A DNA stretch of 64,000 nucleotides. Origin: Plantago ovata (taxonomy: Eukaryota; Streptophyta; Magnoliopsida; Lamiales; Plantaginaceae). Within the stretch, counting starts at the first letter, position 1. Each line of letters begins with the position of its first letter. The translations under genes were made by a program, and so were the position numbers. The notes beneath the pieces are model-generated. The model was given only the letters and a program-made list of their open reading frames with translations. It was not told where the DNA came from and searched no databases. The stretch is taken from NCBI GenBank assembly GCA_028274465.1, contig CM051455.1, forward strand, positions 117,403,547 to 117,467,546, written 5' to 3'. Shown one piece after another: positions 24,498-35,391 of this stretch.

Positions 24498-26584
24498 ATG
24501 GAGATGAGAGCTATTTCATCACAAAAGAGGAATCTGCAGTCAGAACTTGAGGTTCCTCCCAAGAGGTGCTGCCTAGCAAACAACCAGGATGATTTGTGCT
24601 CGGTTACTGATCAGATGGAGAACATCTTGGTTGAGAATTCGTCAAGCACTCTTACAGTAAATGAAGTTGTTGCTCTCTTTAGGAAAGCTAATATGTCCTT
24701 TGATGATTATGAGGTTTTGATGCCTTCGCAACAGCAGCGTGCAAACAAGCCGCCAAAAGGCTACACTTCTGTCTATGAAGAACAGATTGAAGCAGGTCTC
24801 AGATATCCATTGCATGATTTGGTGATCGACATTTGTAATCAGATGTGTGTCTCACCTAGCCAATTGGGGCCGAATGCTCACAGGACTATTGTTTGTTTTA
24901 TCTTGTGCGCTCAATTTTACAAGATCCCTACGACAGCTGATTACTTTTTCAGCCTGTTCCAAGTTCATAAGGATATGCATTTTCGTGCAAAAGATGGGCT
25001 TCTGTTCCTCACAGATATGCCTAGGACCCCCCATGGGTGGAGGATGAAATTCTTTTTCATACGACCATTGAAGGCGTCTTGGAATTGCCTTACTGAGTGG
25101 AGTAAAACACCTTTTATGCCTTCCTCCAACGATTCATTGGCTAAATTTGCAGTAGACTTGGGAGTAACAAAACATCATTTTAAGGTCGCAGATTTATTAC
25201 AGGGTCCGATTCTTGTGCATGGGGGAATCCAACCTGGAAGCGCATTCCATGAAATTACTTTTCGTGAGTATTTTTATATCATCACTTTCCCTGGAAGCGC
25301 ATTCTTTTATTTCCTGCAGGATGATCTCAGTTCTAAAGAACTCGTCAGTGTCAATGATTTTATGTGTTTCATTGAAATGCTATAAACCTGAAGAATTTAC
25401 TCATTTGTTCATATCGTGTTTTTAATGTTGAGTAAATTCCTTCAAACGCAGAGCACCTGATGAACATGATCATGTCTACCGAGGAGCCAGAAACCTCTTC
25501 CAGCAGTTGCCAAGAATCAGTAAATTCTCCATCTCAAACTGATGTCCCTCTCGGCAAGGATAAGACTCCTCTGGGCGTACTCGTTCATAAAGAGAAAGAG
25601 AATCAATCTGAAAATCCCCAAGCTCATGACCTTGTTCAGCCCCAAGCTCTTCCTTCTCCTCTGCTTGCAATGTCACAGGTTTGCGTTAAATTTTCCTCAT
25701 GAGAATTTTGCGAATTGCGTTAATATTGCCTCATCTGTATGCAAAAGATCATAGCTTTTTTTTTTGTTTTGTTTCTTTTGTTGTCAATTATATTTACTAA
25801 CGTCTGCACTATTTAATGCTAGTTTCTGGAGTCGGTGCACGTCCTTAAAGAATGCTATCAGAAGTTGCAGATGGAGAACCAGGAACTCACATCGAAGCTT
25901 ACATGTACTAATTCCCGGGTGGAAGAGCTTGAGAAAGACCTGGGGCATGTAAAAAAAGAATGCTATCAGAAGTTACAGCTGGAGAACCAGGAACTCACTT
26001 CAGAGCTCACATTTACTAAATCCCAAGTTGAAGAACTTCAGCAAGAACTCGAGCTATCTGAAGCTAAGATAGTCCACTCAGAAGAGAAGGCCTATTTGGC
26101 AATGGATGATGTGAAAAGATTAGAGAAAACTATAATAAATCTCAAGTCCGACTCAGATCGATATCGCAATAAGATCACAAGAGAGGCTATCAATGCTTAC
26201 AGACAATCATATGAGTTCTTGGAAAGTTGTGAAGAGATGAAGAAAGATGCCGTGAAGGAATATAAACGCTCAGAAGATTATTTTAACTCCCTTCGTCAGG
26301 CAGGGGAAGCTGCAATCAGGTCGTACAAGTCATCAACTGAGTTTATGGACTTACGTGATACCACCGGGAAAGAAGCTATTGAAGTATATAAAACCTCAAG
26401 CGATTTCCGCAATGCAGTTTGGGAGGAGTCAGTGAAACATTATCGCAATGGCTTTGACACATGTATGCTCCAATTCTTGAACTGTGGTCAACTGCCTGAA
26501 ACGTTTAACTTCGACTTTTTAAATGTGGGCAAACCTCCAGGACAAGTGCATGGCGGCACTGCTTCTACATCTGCTCTGAATTGA
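24498..26584 (+). CDS. Gene A1: accessory-ORF-like protein with 'putative gypsy type transposon' domain and coiled coil (584 aa, 3 coding exons)
   Basis: Coding exons are 24498-25263, 25452-25678 and 25823-26584, joined by GT-AG introns (GTGAGT...ACGCAG, phase 1; GTTTGC...GCTAG, phase 0). The acceptor ATCACAG before 24488 suggests a 5' UTR exon ending near 24177 (CTCTCCG|GTAAGT). Residues ~90-215 hold the core domain: PPKGYTSVYEEQIEAGLRYP, SPSQLGPNAHRTIVCFILC, then a GW-MKFFFIRP-like end. Residues ~330-480 form a coiled coil with two 36-residue repeats (ECYQKLQxENQELTS). The C-terminus reads GFDTCMLQFLNCGQLPETFN, matching GFFSCVGQLKRVNMLPAD in the accessory ORF at 58420-61727. No catalytic motif is visible; the family function is unknown. 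The frame is fully open. An alternative exon at 25321 does not keep the frame. Confidence 0.8.
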
Positions 26585-27359
26585 AACCTGAAATATGAGG
26601 TTAAAATTTCTCCTTAGAAATATGATCTGTATCTATTCATCTGTGCTTTATTTGCTCATGTTTGTTGTATTCAACATGTGTCTACTGTTTGGATTTGTAT
26701 TCAACATCTGTATTACATTCGGTATTTTCAGAGTGTTTTCTGTTAATCATTACTTTCAGAGAGTAAAGAACATTTCGCATATATAGAAATCGCATGTAAA
26801 ATCTAAAGAATGTTGTTTGTAAACTTATTGCCTATTGTATTAACTAAACCAGCTTGCAACGCTGAAAGTTCTGCTACATTATTGGTTATACCGTGTATGA
26901 CCAACAGCGCCTGGGGTCACCTGAAGGAATGCCCTGTGTGATCCTGAAGTATTCAGCCATCTTGTCTTGCAGGTCTGCGCAATATACCAGCAGTATCATC
27001 TAAAAGGAAAATAATTTGGCTTCACAAAGGTCAGTTCAACTTAATGGATTGAAGTCTAGTCCAGAGAAGCTAAAGTTAAGGAGGATGTTATGCTCTTAAA
27101 GGAATCCAGAATGTTAAGCTTAATAGTAATTGGCTCATTGCATTAAAATGTTAACTTTCAACATATCAAGAATCAAAACCAGAAGAGAAATTAAGTATAG
27201 TAAATAGGTTCATGGCATATGCATGAGAACTTGCTTTGTCAAGTGGCTGAGACTAACACTTTCTATATAAATAACTATATTTTTAGGAGATTAGGAGTTG
27301 AGGATGTTGCCGAGCAGCGTGATCAGTACCTGATCCCCAGATAATTACATGGTTATATC
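26585..27359. other. Spacer between A1 and B1
   Basis: It starts with the 3' UTR of A1 and has no gene. The part from about 26995 (GCTTCACAAAGGTCAGTTCA) is paralogous to a block that is present upstream of A2 (43484-43976) but missing upstream of A1. Confidence 0.55.
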
Positions 27360-28073
27360 TTACATCATTACGAATTTCACTTCTTATAGTTAAGTGAATC
27401 CATCTTTCACGAATTAGCTAGTGGTAGTAAAACTCCGTACCGCTCCATTGAATTAGTTTCCATTTTTTAGGACATTAATCGTCTAACCACGATTTATATT
27501 TCACGTTTAAAAATTCAACCACATTTTAGCGCGAACTTTATTATAATTAATTTGTGTAAATAAATTTAGTGCGCTACAACTTGGTTTCAGAGTCAAGTTT
27601 TAAAACTGCAGGTTCTCGGATCGTACTCTTTTCAAACCGCATCTCTTAAAATTGCATCGAAGTCAAATATGGGTATTGATCACTCTCCGGCACACCTCTT
27701 CACTCTGGTAAGTTACCTATCCAATGTTGATAATAAGTTATTATGCTATGTGATTTTTTGTAAGCACATGGTACAGAACTTATAAGCACCCTGTTGTGTA
27801 GTGTGTTGTAGCCAACAATTGGATTTCTTCAACTCTCATGCCAGATATTAGTCTAGTCTCAAATACAACATCTTTTTTTTTTCTTGGAAATTTAAGGGTA
27901 TGTAGCCTTGTGGCCTAGCTGGGGCTGATAAGTTTCTTGGCTTTCCTTGCTATTGCTTCATGTTTGATAACTGATGATGTTAATACTTGTTGCAATTACT
28001 TATCCTTTTAAGGCTCTGATTCCATCAGTTCTCCACTTTGTGTGTTTCCATGTGGTATCACAGTGCTTCTAGA

Positions 28074-29578
28074 ATGGAGATGAGAGCTATATATTTCATC
28101 ACAAAAGAGGAATCTGCACTCAGAATTCGAGGTTCCTCCCAAGAGGTGCTGCCTAGCAAACAATCAGGATGATTTGTGCTCGGCTACTGATCAGATGGAA
28201 CATCTTGGTGGAGAATTCGTTAAGCACTCTTACTGTAAATGAAGTTGTTGCTCTCTTTAGAAACCTCCTTCGATGATTATGAGGTTTTGATACCTTCGCA
28301 AGAGCAGCGGGCAAACAAGCCGCCAAAAGGCTACATTTCCATCTATGAAGAACAAATTGAAGCAGGTCTCAGATATCCATTGCATGATTTTAAGGTCGCG
28401 GATCTATTACAGGATCTGAATTCTTGTGCATGGGGGAATCCAACCTGGAAGCGCATTCCATGAAATGACATTTCGTGAGTATTATACAATCACTTCATAA
28501 GTTGAGAAGTATATCTAAGCTCTTTTATTTTTTGCAGGATGATCTCAGTTCTACAGAACTCGTCAGTCGTCAATGATTTTATGTGTTTCATTTTTTTTTT
28601 AATCGGCTAAAAATAGTGATCTTATGTGTTTCATTGAAATGCTATAAACTTGATCACCAGTGCAGTAGAATCTGAAGAATTTACTCATTTGTTCATATCA
28701 TGTTTCTAATGTTGAGTAAATTCCTTCAACGCAGAGAACCTGATGAACATGATCATGTCCACCGAGGAGCCAGAAACCCCTTCCAGCAGCTCCCAAGAAT
28801 TAGTATATTCTCCATCTCAAACTGATGTCCCTCTCTGCAAGGATAAGACTCCTCTCCGCGTACTCAATCATATAGGGAAAGAGAATCAAACTGAAAATCC
28901 TTTAGAACCAGTGACTCAGAACCTTGTTCAGCCCCAAGCTCTTCCTTCTCCTCTGGTAGCAATGTCACATGTTTGCAGAAGTTTTTGCGTTAAATTTTCC
29001 CCATCATAAGAATTTTAATTGCGATATTAATTGCGTTAATATTGCCTCATCTGTATGCGAAAGACCTTAGCATTTTTTTTTGTTTCTTTTTTTGTTAATT
29101 ATATTTACTAACTTCTGCACTATTTAATGCTAGTTTCTGGAGTCGGTGCATGTCCTGAAAGAATGCTATCAGAAGTTGCAGATGGAGAACCAAGAACTCA
29201 CATCCAAGCTTACATGTACTAATTCTCGGGTGGAATAGCCTGAGCAAGAACTTGAGCATGTAAAAAAAGAATGCTATCAGAAGTTACAGCTGGAGAACCA
29301 GGAACTCAATTCAGAAATCCACCGGGAGATAAGCTATTGAAATATATAAAACCTCAAGCGAATTTCGCAATGCAGTTTGGGAAGAGTCAGTGAAACATTA
29401 TCGCAATGGCTTTGACACATGTATGCTCCAATTCTTGTACTGTGGTCAACTGCCTGAAGTGTTTAACTTCGACTTTTTAAACAGGAGTGCTGGTATGGGC
29501 AAACCTCCTGGACAAGAGCATGGCGGTGCTGCTTCTAAATCTGCTCTGAAAATGAAGCCTATAAAACCTGAAATATGA
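28074..29578 (+). pseudogene. Gene B1: decayed paralogue of gene A
   Basis: Same layout as A1, preceded by the same 5' exon (MGIDHSP word at 27668) and acceptor. A 4-bp insertion after the start (ATAT near 28091) shifts the frame. About 120 codons of the core domain are missing: YPLHD joins directly to FKVADLLQ at the shared bases ATTTT. Exon 3 (near 28743) is still open. Exon 4 has an in-frame TAG (GTGGAATAG near 29230) and lacks most of the coiled coil. The C-terminus GFDTCMLQFLYCGQLPEVFN remains and extends to KMKPIKPEI. It is a pseudogene, though its promoter-side sequence is intact. Confidence 0.85.
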
Positions 29579-30260
29579 GGTTAGAAAATTTTAATTAATC
29601 GCAACTTGCATGGATTTATTTGCTCAAGTTTGTTGTACTATTCGATATGTGTTTTGATTTTGATTAGTGTATGAGGAATTGCTTGTGTCTGTATTACATT
29701 TGTCTCCTTTTAATCATTACTTTCAGGGAGTAAAGAACATTTCGCATAGAAATCATATGTATGTAAAATCTAAAGAATATTGCTGCAGTATTATTTCATT
29801 TGCTGTTTACAGAGCAGTGTCTTGTGTTAATCTAAAGAATGCTGCAGTCTGAATTTGAATACGTTTAATTTAATTTGTTTGTATTAACTAAACCAGTTCG
29901 CAACGCTGAAAGTTCTGCTACATTATTGGTTACCTGTTAGATAGATTTTGGACTTTCGTATTAACATGTATATTGTAACTGTTTCATTACGAATAACATG
30001 GTAAGCTTAATATAATGGGACAAATGAGACAGTTACAATATACAACAACTGAAGGAATTCCCCTTAGTGATCCTGAAGTATACAACCAACTCCGGCTAAG
30101 CCCTGGATTACGGCTTAGCTGCCTACTTCATATATAAAATGTTAGGCTTATGGGGGAGATGGGTTTTGCTATTGAGTGGGGATTGATGGTTTGATCACAG
30201 AACAAGAAGTTCTTTCCAGCAGTTTTTAAAATCGCAACAGGATCAAGTAGGCTTTATAGA
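29579..30260. other. 3' flank of B1 with a 21-bp inverted repeat
   Basis: No gene is seen. Arms at 29968-29988 and 30023-30043 pair over 21 bases with one mismatch around a 34-base loop. A second short hairpin (GCTAAGCC...GGCTTAGC) lies at about 30095-30118. Both recur in U2. Confidence 0.6.
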
Positions 30261-30332
30261 AACACAACACATGAAACATGTACTAAACCACACAAATGTT
30301 ACATAGAATCAGAAACTTAATTTTACCTCATA

Positions 30333-30417
30333 ATATATCAGGCTTTATGGACTTCATTTTCGCAGCAGATGTTGAACTAGAACCACCATGCTCTTGTCGT
30401 GCAGGTTTGCCAAATAT
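30333..30417 (-). pseudogene. Gene C, detached C-terminus
   Basis: On the minus strand this reads GKPARQEHGGSSSTSAAKMK then SIKPDI and a stop. It matches the C-terminus of gene B (GKPPGQEHGGAASKSALKMK, PIKPEI). It is the missing end of gene C, whose main body stops at 31260, and is separated from it by the composite element 30420-31249. Confidence 0.8.
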
Positions 30418-30419
30418 AC

Positions 30420-31249
30420 GGGAAAATTGCATTTTTGGTCATTTAAGTGGCAGTCCCCCGCGATTTTGGTCCCAAGACAAATTTGTTTTTGCACTTTTGA
30501 TCCTTTTCGTATAAATACTAGATTTGTACACACCATTTTAGTCCCTTCGTATCTAATACGGTCTCAGGACCAAAAGTGCAAAAAAATTTGACTTGGGACC
30601 AAAATCGCCGACTACCACTTAAGGGACCAAAAATGCAATTTTCCAAAATATGCCAAGATTTCTCTCAATGTGTGGAATGCAAAAAATAGGTTATTAATAA
30701 CCAAACTAAAGAGTTGATCAAGAAATACAAATATGTTACGAGAACATTGTCTATTACCTATATTACGAGTGCTTAAGAGTTAAGATGCTGATAAACAATG
30801 TTGGAGTTTCTGCCGTAGAAATTGATGATGGAGACGGCTTAAGGACTTTAAATCTTGATGAAGACAACCTATGAGACCGAAAAAGAATGCCTAGATACAA
30901 ATTATTATGGTGTTAGGAATGTTAGTGAAGCCCTTCTTCCTTCTCTACGGCTATCCATGTTTGGAGCAATAATCGTGAATGTCTCTTCGCTAAGGAGTGA
31001 ATTACAGTTGAAAAAATTGTATTTTTGGTCCCTTAAGTGGCAGTCTCCATGCGATTTTGGTCCCAAGTCAATTTGGTTTTTGCACTTTTGGTCCTTTTCT
31101 TATAAATACGAGATTTGTACACACGATTTTAATCCCTTCGTATAAATACAGTACGTAATACGGTCCCAGGACCAAAAGTGCAAAAAAAAATTGATTTGGG
31201 ACCAAAATCACGGGGACTGCCACTTAAGGGACCAAAAATGCAATTTCCC
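30420..31249. mobile_element. Composite element with long palindromic ends carrying an SDR gene fragment
   Basis: Each end is a ~230-bp palindromic repeat (30420-30648 and about 31010-31249) built on GCATTTTTGGTCCCTTAAGT and its complement. The outer flanks are CAAATATAC (30411-30419) and CCAATATAC (31250-31258), a 9-bp duplication with one mismatch, as Mutator-like elements make. The whole block splits the last exon of gene C. Between the ends lies a dehydrogenase gene fragment. It could be a Pack-MULE-like capture or two MITEs that came to flank a fragment. Confidence 0.65.
30783..31007 (+). pseudogene. Short-chain dehydrogenase/reductase fragment
   Basis: Two adjoining frames read LINNVGVSAVEIDDGDGLRT and KTTYETEKECLDTNYYGVRN, then SEALLPSLRLS and IVNVSSLRSEL. 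NNxG and the IVNVSS strand (with the catalytic Ser) are the classical SDR motifs. The words TNYYG and VSSLR are typical of the plant salutaridine-reductase / neomenthol-dehydrogenase group. The Rossmann glycine motif and the YxxxK catalytic pair are absent, and a piece between GLRTLN and MKTTYE is deleted. It is a non-functional fragment inside the composite element. Confidence 0.85.
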
Positions 31250-32391
31250 CCAATATACCAGCATTAGGATCTAAAAAGTCAAAGTTGAACACTTCCGGCA
31301 GTTGACTGCAGTTCAAGAGTTGTAATTTACATGCATTAAAGCCATTGCGATATTGTTGGTTTGACTCCTCCCGAACATCACTGCGGAAATTGAACTTGAT
31401 GTACTCCTTCACTGCATCGTCCTTCATCCTTTCACAGAATTCCAAGAACGGTTTCGACCTTTTGAACTCACTGATGATCTTATCATGACATCGAGCTGAG
31501 TCAGACTTGAGATTTTGTACTGTTTTCCTCAATCTTTTCACAGCTTTCTTTTCTACATAGGTCTCCTCTTCCGAGTGGGCTGTCCTAGCTTCAGATAGCT
31601 CGAGTTCTTGCAGAAGCTCGTCTTCTTTGGATCGAGCATATGTGAGCTCTGAAGTGAGTTCCTGGTTCTCCATCAGTAACTTCTGGTAGCATTCTTTTGG
31701 GACATACTCAAGTTCTTGCTCAGGCTCTTCAACTGGAGATTTAGTAAATGCAGGCTTTGAACGAAGTATTTGCATTTCAGTCTGTAACTTGTGATAGCTT
31801 TCTTTGAAATGCACAAGTTCTTGCTCACGCTTTTCATCTCGGGCATTACTAAATGCAAGCTCTGAAGCAAGTTTCTGCATCTCCATCTGCAACTTGGTAC
31901 ATGTCAGCTCTAAAGTGAGTATCTGTTTCTCCATCTGCAACTTCTGACAGCATTCTTTGTCGACATATATCGATTCTGGAACCTTGCATAGTAAATAGAG
32001 CAGAACTTGGTAAAATAAATCAAAAAGAAAAACGATGAACAAAAATATATGAGTGGACAGAAACCTTTGAGATTTCAAGGGGGTGATGATATATATCTGA
32101 ATCTGAATGTTGAGTTTGATTAATGTGTTGTTTTCGTTTATGGAAGAGTAGGCTGAGAGGAGTATTATCTTCTGAAAGATCATGGTCATTTGGTGTAGTT
32201 TTCTTGGAAGAATTTTTAGTTTGTTTGTGTTTCCTTTTACGACCATCCTTGTCCTTTGCCGCTGCTAGGCGGTACTTCTTCTTCGGGGGAAGCTTTAGTT
32301 TAACAAGCAAATTTGCCTTTCTTTTCTGCTCATCAGAAATAGGGCCAGTTGGAGGACTTGCAGCTTGTGATGATGATGAAATATTCTCCAT
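31250..32391 (-). pseudogene. Gene C: shortened paralogue of A/B lacking the core domain
   Basis: On the minus strand exon 1 (32391-32065) starts MENISSSSQAASPPTG, has a lysine-rich segment (LPPKKKYRLAAAKDKDG, RKRKHKQTK; a possible nuclear signal) and ends SEDNTPLSLLFHKRK...EISK|GTTTCT. Exon 2 (31982 downward) starts VPESIYVDKECC and encodes a coiled coil with about four ECYQKLQ-type repeats, then YRNGFNACKLQLLNCSQLPE. Both junctions are phase 0. QKR and PPK words align with the N-terminus of A1, so the core domain was probably lost by deletion. The frame reads on into the composite element and stops at 31224, giving about 361 aa if expressed. The original C-terminus is at 30333-30417. Confidence 0.75.
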
Positions 32392-32533
32392 TGGAGGGAG
32401 CAGCTTCCTTGTGTTGAGTTGTGTGGCTCGTAACAATGTAATTGCATGTGAATCTTGATTAGGAAATAGAGTTAAGAGAAAATTGATTATAAGTCTCACT
32501 ATGAAGGTCTTTCTCATAAAGGACCTTCTTGTG

Positions 32534-33130
32534 TTATCAATTATATTTTAGTCCAAACTCAATTACATTTTAGTCCATTTGAGTTGGACAACAATTTAAA
32601 CACCTTCCAACCAAACATGACTTAAGAAAAATAAATATTTTCAATCAAAAAATTAATTTAAAGATTTAAAAAATATAAATAGAATTATAAATAAAATAAA
32701 AATTAAATATTTAACAATATCCATCCATCTTCTTCTTCACTAAAGTTTCGGTACTGGAAAATTTTGGTATCGGAGCTCCGGTGCCGGTAACGGTGGAGCT
32801 GCTGCTCCACCGATCTGGTGGAGCAAGCTGCTTGCTGCACCGTTAATGGTGGTGGAGCAGCTTGCTCCACCGTTTTCGACGCTGGAGCTCCGGTACCGGA
32901 ACAAATTACGGTACCGAAATTTTGGGATGATGAAGATAATTTTTTTAGTTTTATTTTAGTTAAGTTTTTTTTTCTTTAAAATTTATTTTATTATTTTAGT
33001 ATTTTACTTAGTTTTTCTTTTAATTCTTTATCTTTTTTATTTGAAAACACTATGGTTTTTTTGGTTTCATCAAAATTCAATTTTGGAATAGTGAATTTTT
33101 GTTGACTTTGGACTAAAATGTAATTGATAA
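32534..33130. mobile_element. Foldback element 1 (597 bp)
   Basis: Terminal inverted repeats of 24 bp (32534-32557 and 33107-33130) differ at one position; the left begins TTATCAATTATATTTTAGTC. The GC-rich core (32770-32930) is itself palindromic, with GGTGGAGCAGC/GCTGCTCCACC words and flanking GGTACCG sequences. It lies about 140 bp upstream of the gene C start. No coding capacity is seen. Confidence 0.7.
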
Positions 33131-33245
33131 ACTAAGGTGGTTCATTTCGTTATTAGGGACGCTAACAGGGTATAAAAAATCAATGGACCCTAGAGTTAAT
33201 ATCAGAATGTGCTAGACACCCCTTTCTCAAAATTGTACCCAATAG

Positions 33246-33796
33246 ATCAACAATTACTTTCTAGTACCTGAAATTAATTTTTTTGGTTGACTTAGCTTTA
33301 ATTACAGAATTGTAATTGGGTGATCCAAACAAGGCATTAACTTTCTTTTTCTTTTTTCTTTGTTTTCTAAATTACATAATTTCTAAAATTTTATTGCAAA
33401 ATGAACCCTATAAACTTAATATTAAAAATGAAATATCACAAAAAATAAAATATATATTAAAAAATTAAAAAATTAAAAAAATTAAAAAGATCGAAGCTCC
33501 GATCACCGGAGCTATAAAAACTCCAAATCGGTGCTCTGAAGCTCGATCGGAGCTTCATTGTCACTGTGAAGTTCCTATTGGAGCTCCGGTACCGGACATA
33601 ATTCCGATACCGGAAAATTGAAGAAGAAAATAGAAAAGAATAAGGGTGAGAATAAAAAGAAAAAGGAAGAAAGAAAAAGAAAAATTATGAAAATTATAAG
33701 GCCATGTTCTTTTCGCTAAGGCTGTTTGGACCAGCCAAAATTCAATAATTGAAAAGTGAAAAAGTCAAATTCGAGTACTAGAATGTAATTGTTTAT
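33246..33796. mobile_element. Foldback element 2 (551 bp), related to element 1
   Basis: Imperfect ~30-bp inverted termini lie at 33246-33275 (starting ATCAACAATTACTTTCTAGT) and 33767-33796. The core (33488-33625) shares GGAGCTCCGGTACCGGA with element 1. No coding capacity is seen. Confidence 0.6.
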
Positions 33797-33858
33797 CTAG
33801 TGTGTACAATTATGATATTAGGGTTTATATTAGAGCACTTAAAAAATATATACCCTTA

Positions 33859-35388
33859 GAGGCTGTTTGGTTTGGACTAGGAAAAGTAAAACCAGCATTT
33901 CCTAGCAAATTTGGTCCAAACCCACAAGTAGGAAATGTAGTAGGAAATGTGGGATTTTTTCATGATTGGTTTGCTAAAATGGACTAGTAAATGTTTATTA
34001 GACCAAATTTCCATTTCCTTGTTTGGTTATGCAATTCTTAATTTTCGGAAATTAATGTTGTCGATAATACTCCCTCGGTGTTTTTCTTAATACTCCCTCG
34101 GTGTTTTTCTTAAACGGAGTCGTCCCGTTCCATTTTATTTTTACGGTTTAATATAAGATGTATTAAAGGTCAAACGAGGTTAAAAAAGACAACAAAATAA
34201 ATTAAATAATCTAAAAAAACATATGAGTACTATATGTAAGTTGATGAGATGAATAAAAGAAGGAAAGAAATAAGTGTGGTGAAAACTATATGTAATTTGG
34301 TGAGATGAGATGAATAAAAAGAAGAAAAGAATAAACAAGAGAAGAAAAGAAAGAGGTGTGGGAAAAACTTTATATAAATTGATGGGAAGAGATGAATAAA
34401 AAGAAGAAAAGAATAAAAAAGAAAAAGAAAAGAAATAAGTGTGGAGAATAATGTATGTAATTTGGTGAAATGAGATTAATAAAAAGAAGAAAAGAATTAA
34501 AAGAATTAAAATTGATGGGAAGAGATGAATAAAAAGAAGAAAAGAATAAAAAAGAAAAAGAAAAGAAATAAGTGTGGAGAATAATGTATGTAATTTGGTG
34601 AAATGAGATTAATAAAAAGAAGAAAAGAATTAAAAGAATTAAAAAAAATAAAAGAAAGAAGTGTACGTGGAGAAAACTATATGTAATTTGATGAGATGAG
34701 ATAAATAAAAGAAGAAAATAATAAAAAAAATAAAAAGAAAAGAAAGAAGTATGGAGAAAAAAATGTATGTAATTTGATGATGAGATGAGATGAATAAAAA
34801 GAATAAATGAATAAAAAAAGAAAGAAGTGTGAAAAATGTGTACGTAATTTGATGAGTTGAGATGGATAAAAGAAGAAAAGAACGAAGTGTGACAAAACTA
34901 TATGTAAAGAAGAAATAATAAAAAGAAGAAAAGAAATAAGATGAGATGAATAAAAAGAAGAAAATAATAAAAAGACGAAAAGAAATAAGTGTGGAGAAAA
35001 CTGTATATAATTTGATGACGTGAATAAAAAGAAGAAAATAATAAAAAGAAAAAAAGAAAGAAGTGTGGGGAAAATTATATGTAAATTTGATGGCAATTTG
35101 ATGATAGTTTTGAGAAAATCATGTGTAATTCGGAGGGTAAAATGGGAAAGATAAAATGTGAAAACATTTCCAAAATAGATTTCATGCCCTCTTCCGTGAA
35201 TTTGAAATATGAAATGTTTGAAGTTTTGAAGTACAAATTCATGGAAACTACATTTCTGGTTAGCAACTAGGAAATATCGGTCTGACCGCTTTCACACATT
35301 TCCTATATACATTTCTAACAAACCAATCAAGGAAATGTATCAAAACTTTAGCAAAACATTTTTCTTTCCTACCAAATCAAACGGGCTC
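33859..35388. mobile_element. Non-autonomous PIF/Harbinger element (1530 bp)
   Basis: The left end GAGGCTGTTTGGTTTGG and right end CCAAATCAAACGGGCTC are inverted termini with two mismatches. They are flanked by TTA at 33856-33858 and 35389-35391, the Harbinger target duplication. The interior has no transposase and is largely an A-rich minisatellite (34160-35090). Confidence 0.85.
34160..35090. repeat. A-rich degenerate minisatellite
   Basis: Repeats of roughly 75-130 bp are built from GATGAATAAAAAGAAGAAAA and AAGTGTGGAGAA...TGTAATTTG words. A ~130-bp block (about 34379-34511) is repeated almost exactly at about 34511-34648. The long antisense frame rich in Phe/Leu/Ser at 34677-35096 is a by-product of this composition. 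Confidence 0.85.
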
Positions 35389-35391
35389 TTA

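Noticed and set aside
25321..25385. Extra exon of gene A1 starting after CCTGCAG
   Set aside because: Joined to the core-domain exon it gives an immediate stop; skipping it keeps the phase with the exon at 25452.
34677..35096. 139-codon antisense frame rich in Phe, Leu and Ser, looking like membrane segments
   Set aside because: It is the complement of an A-rich minisatellite inside a non-autonomous Harbinger element.
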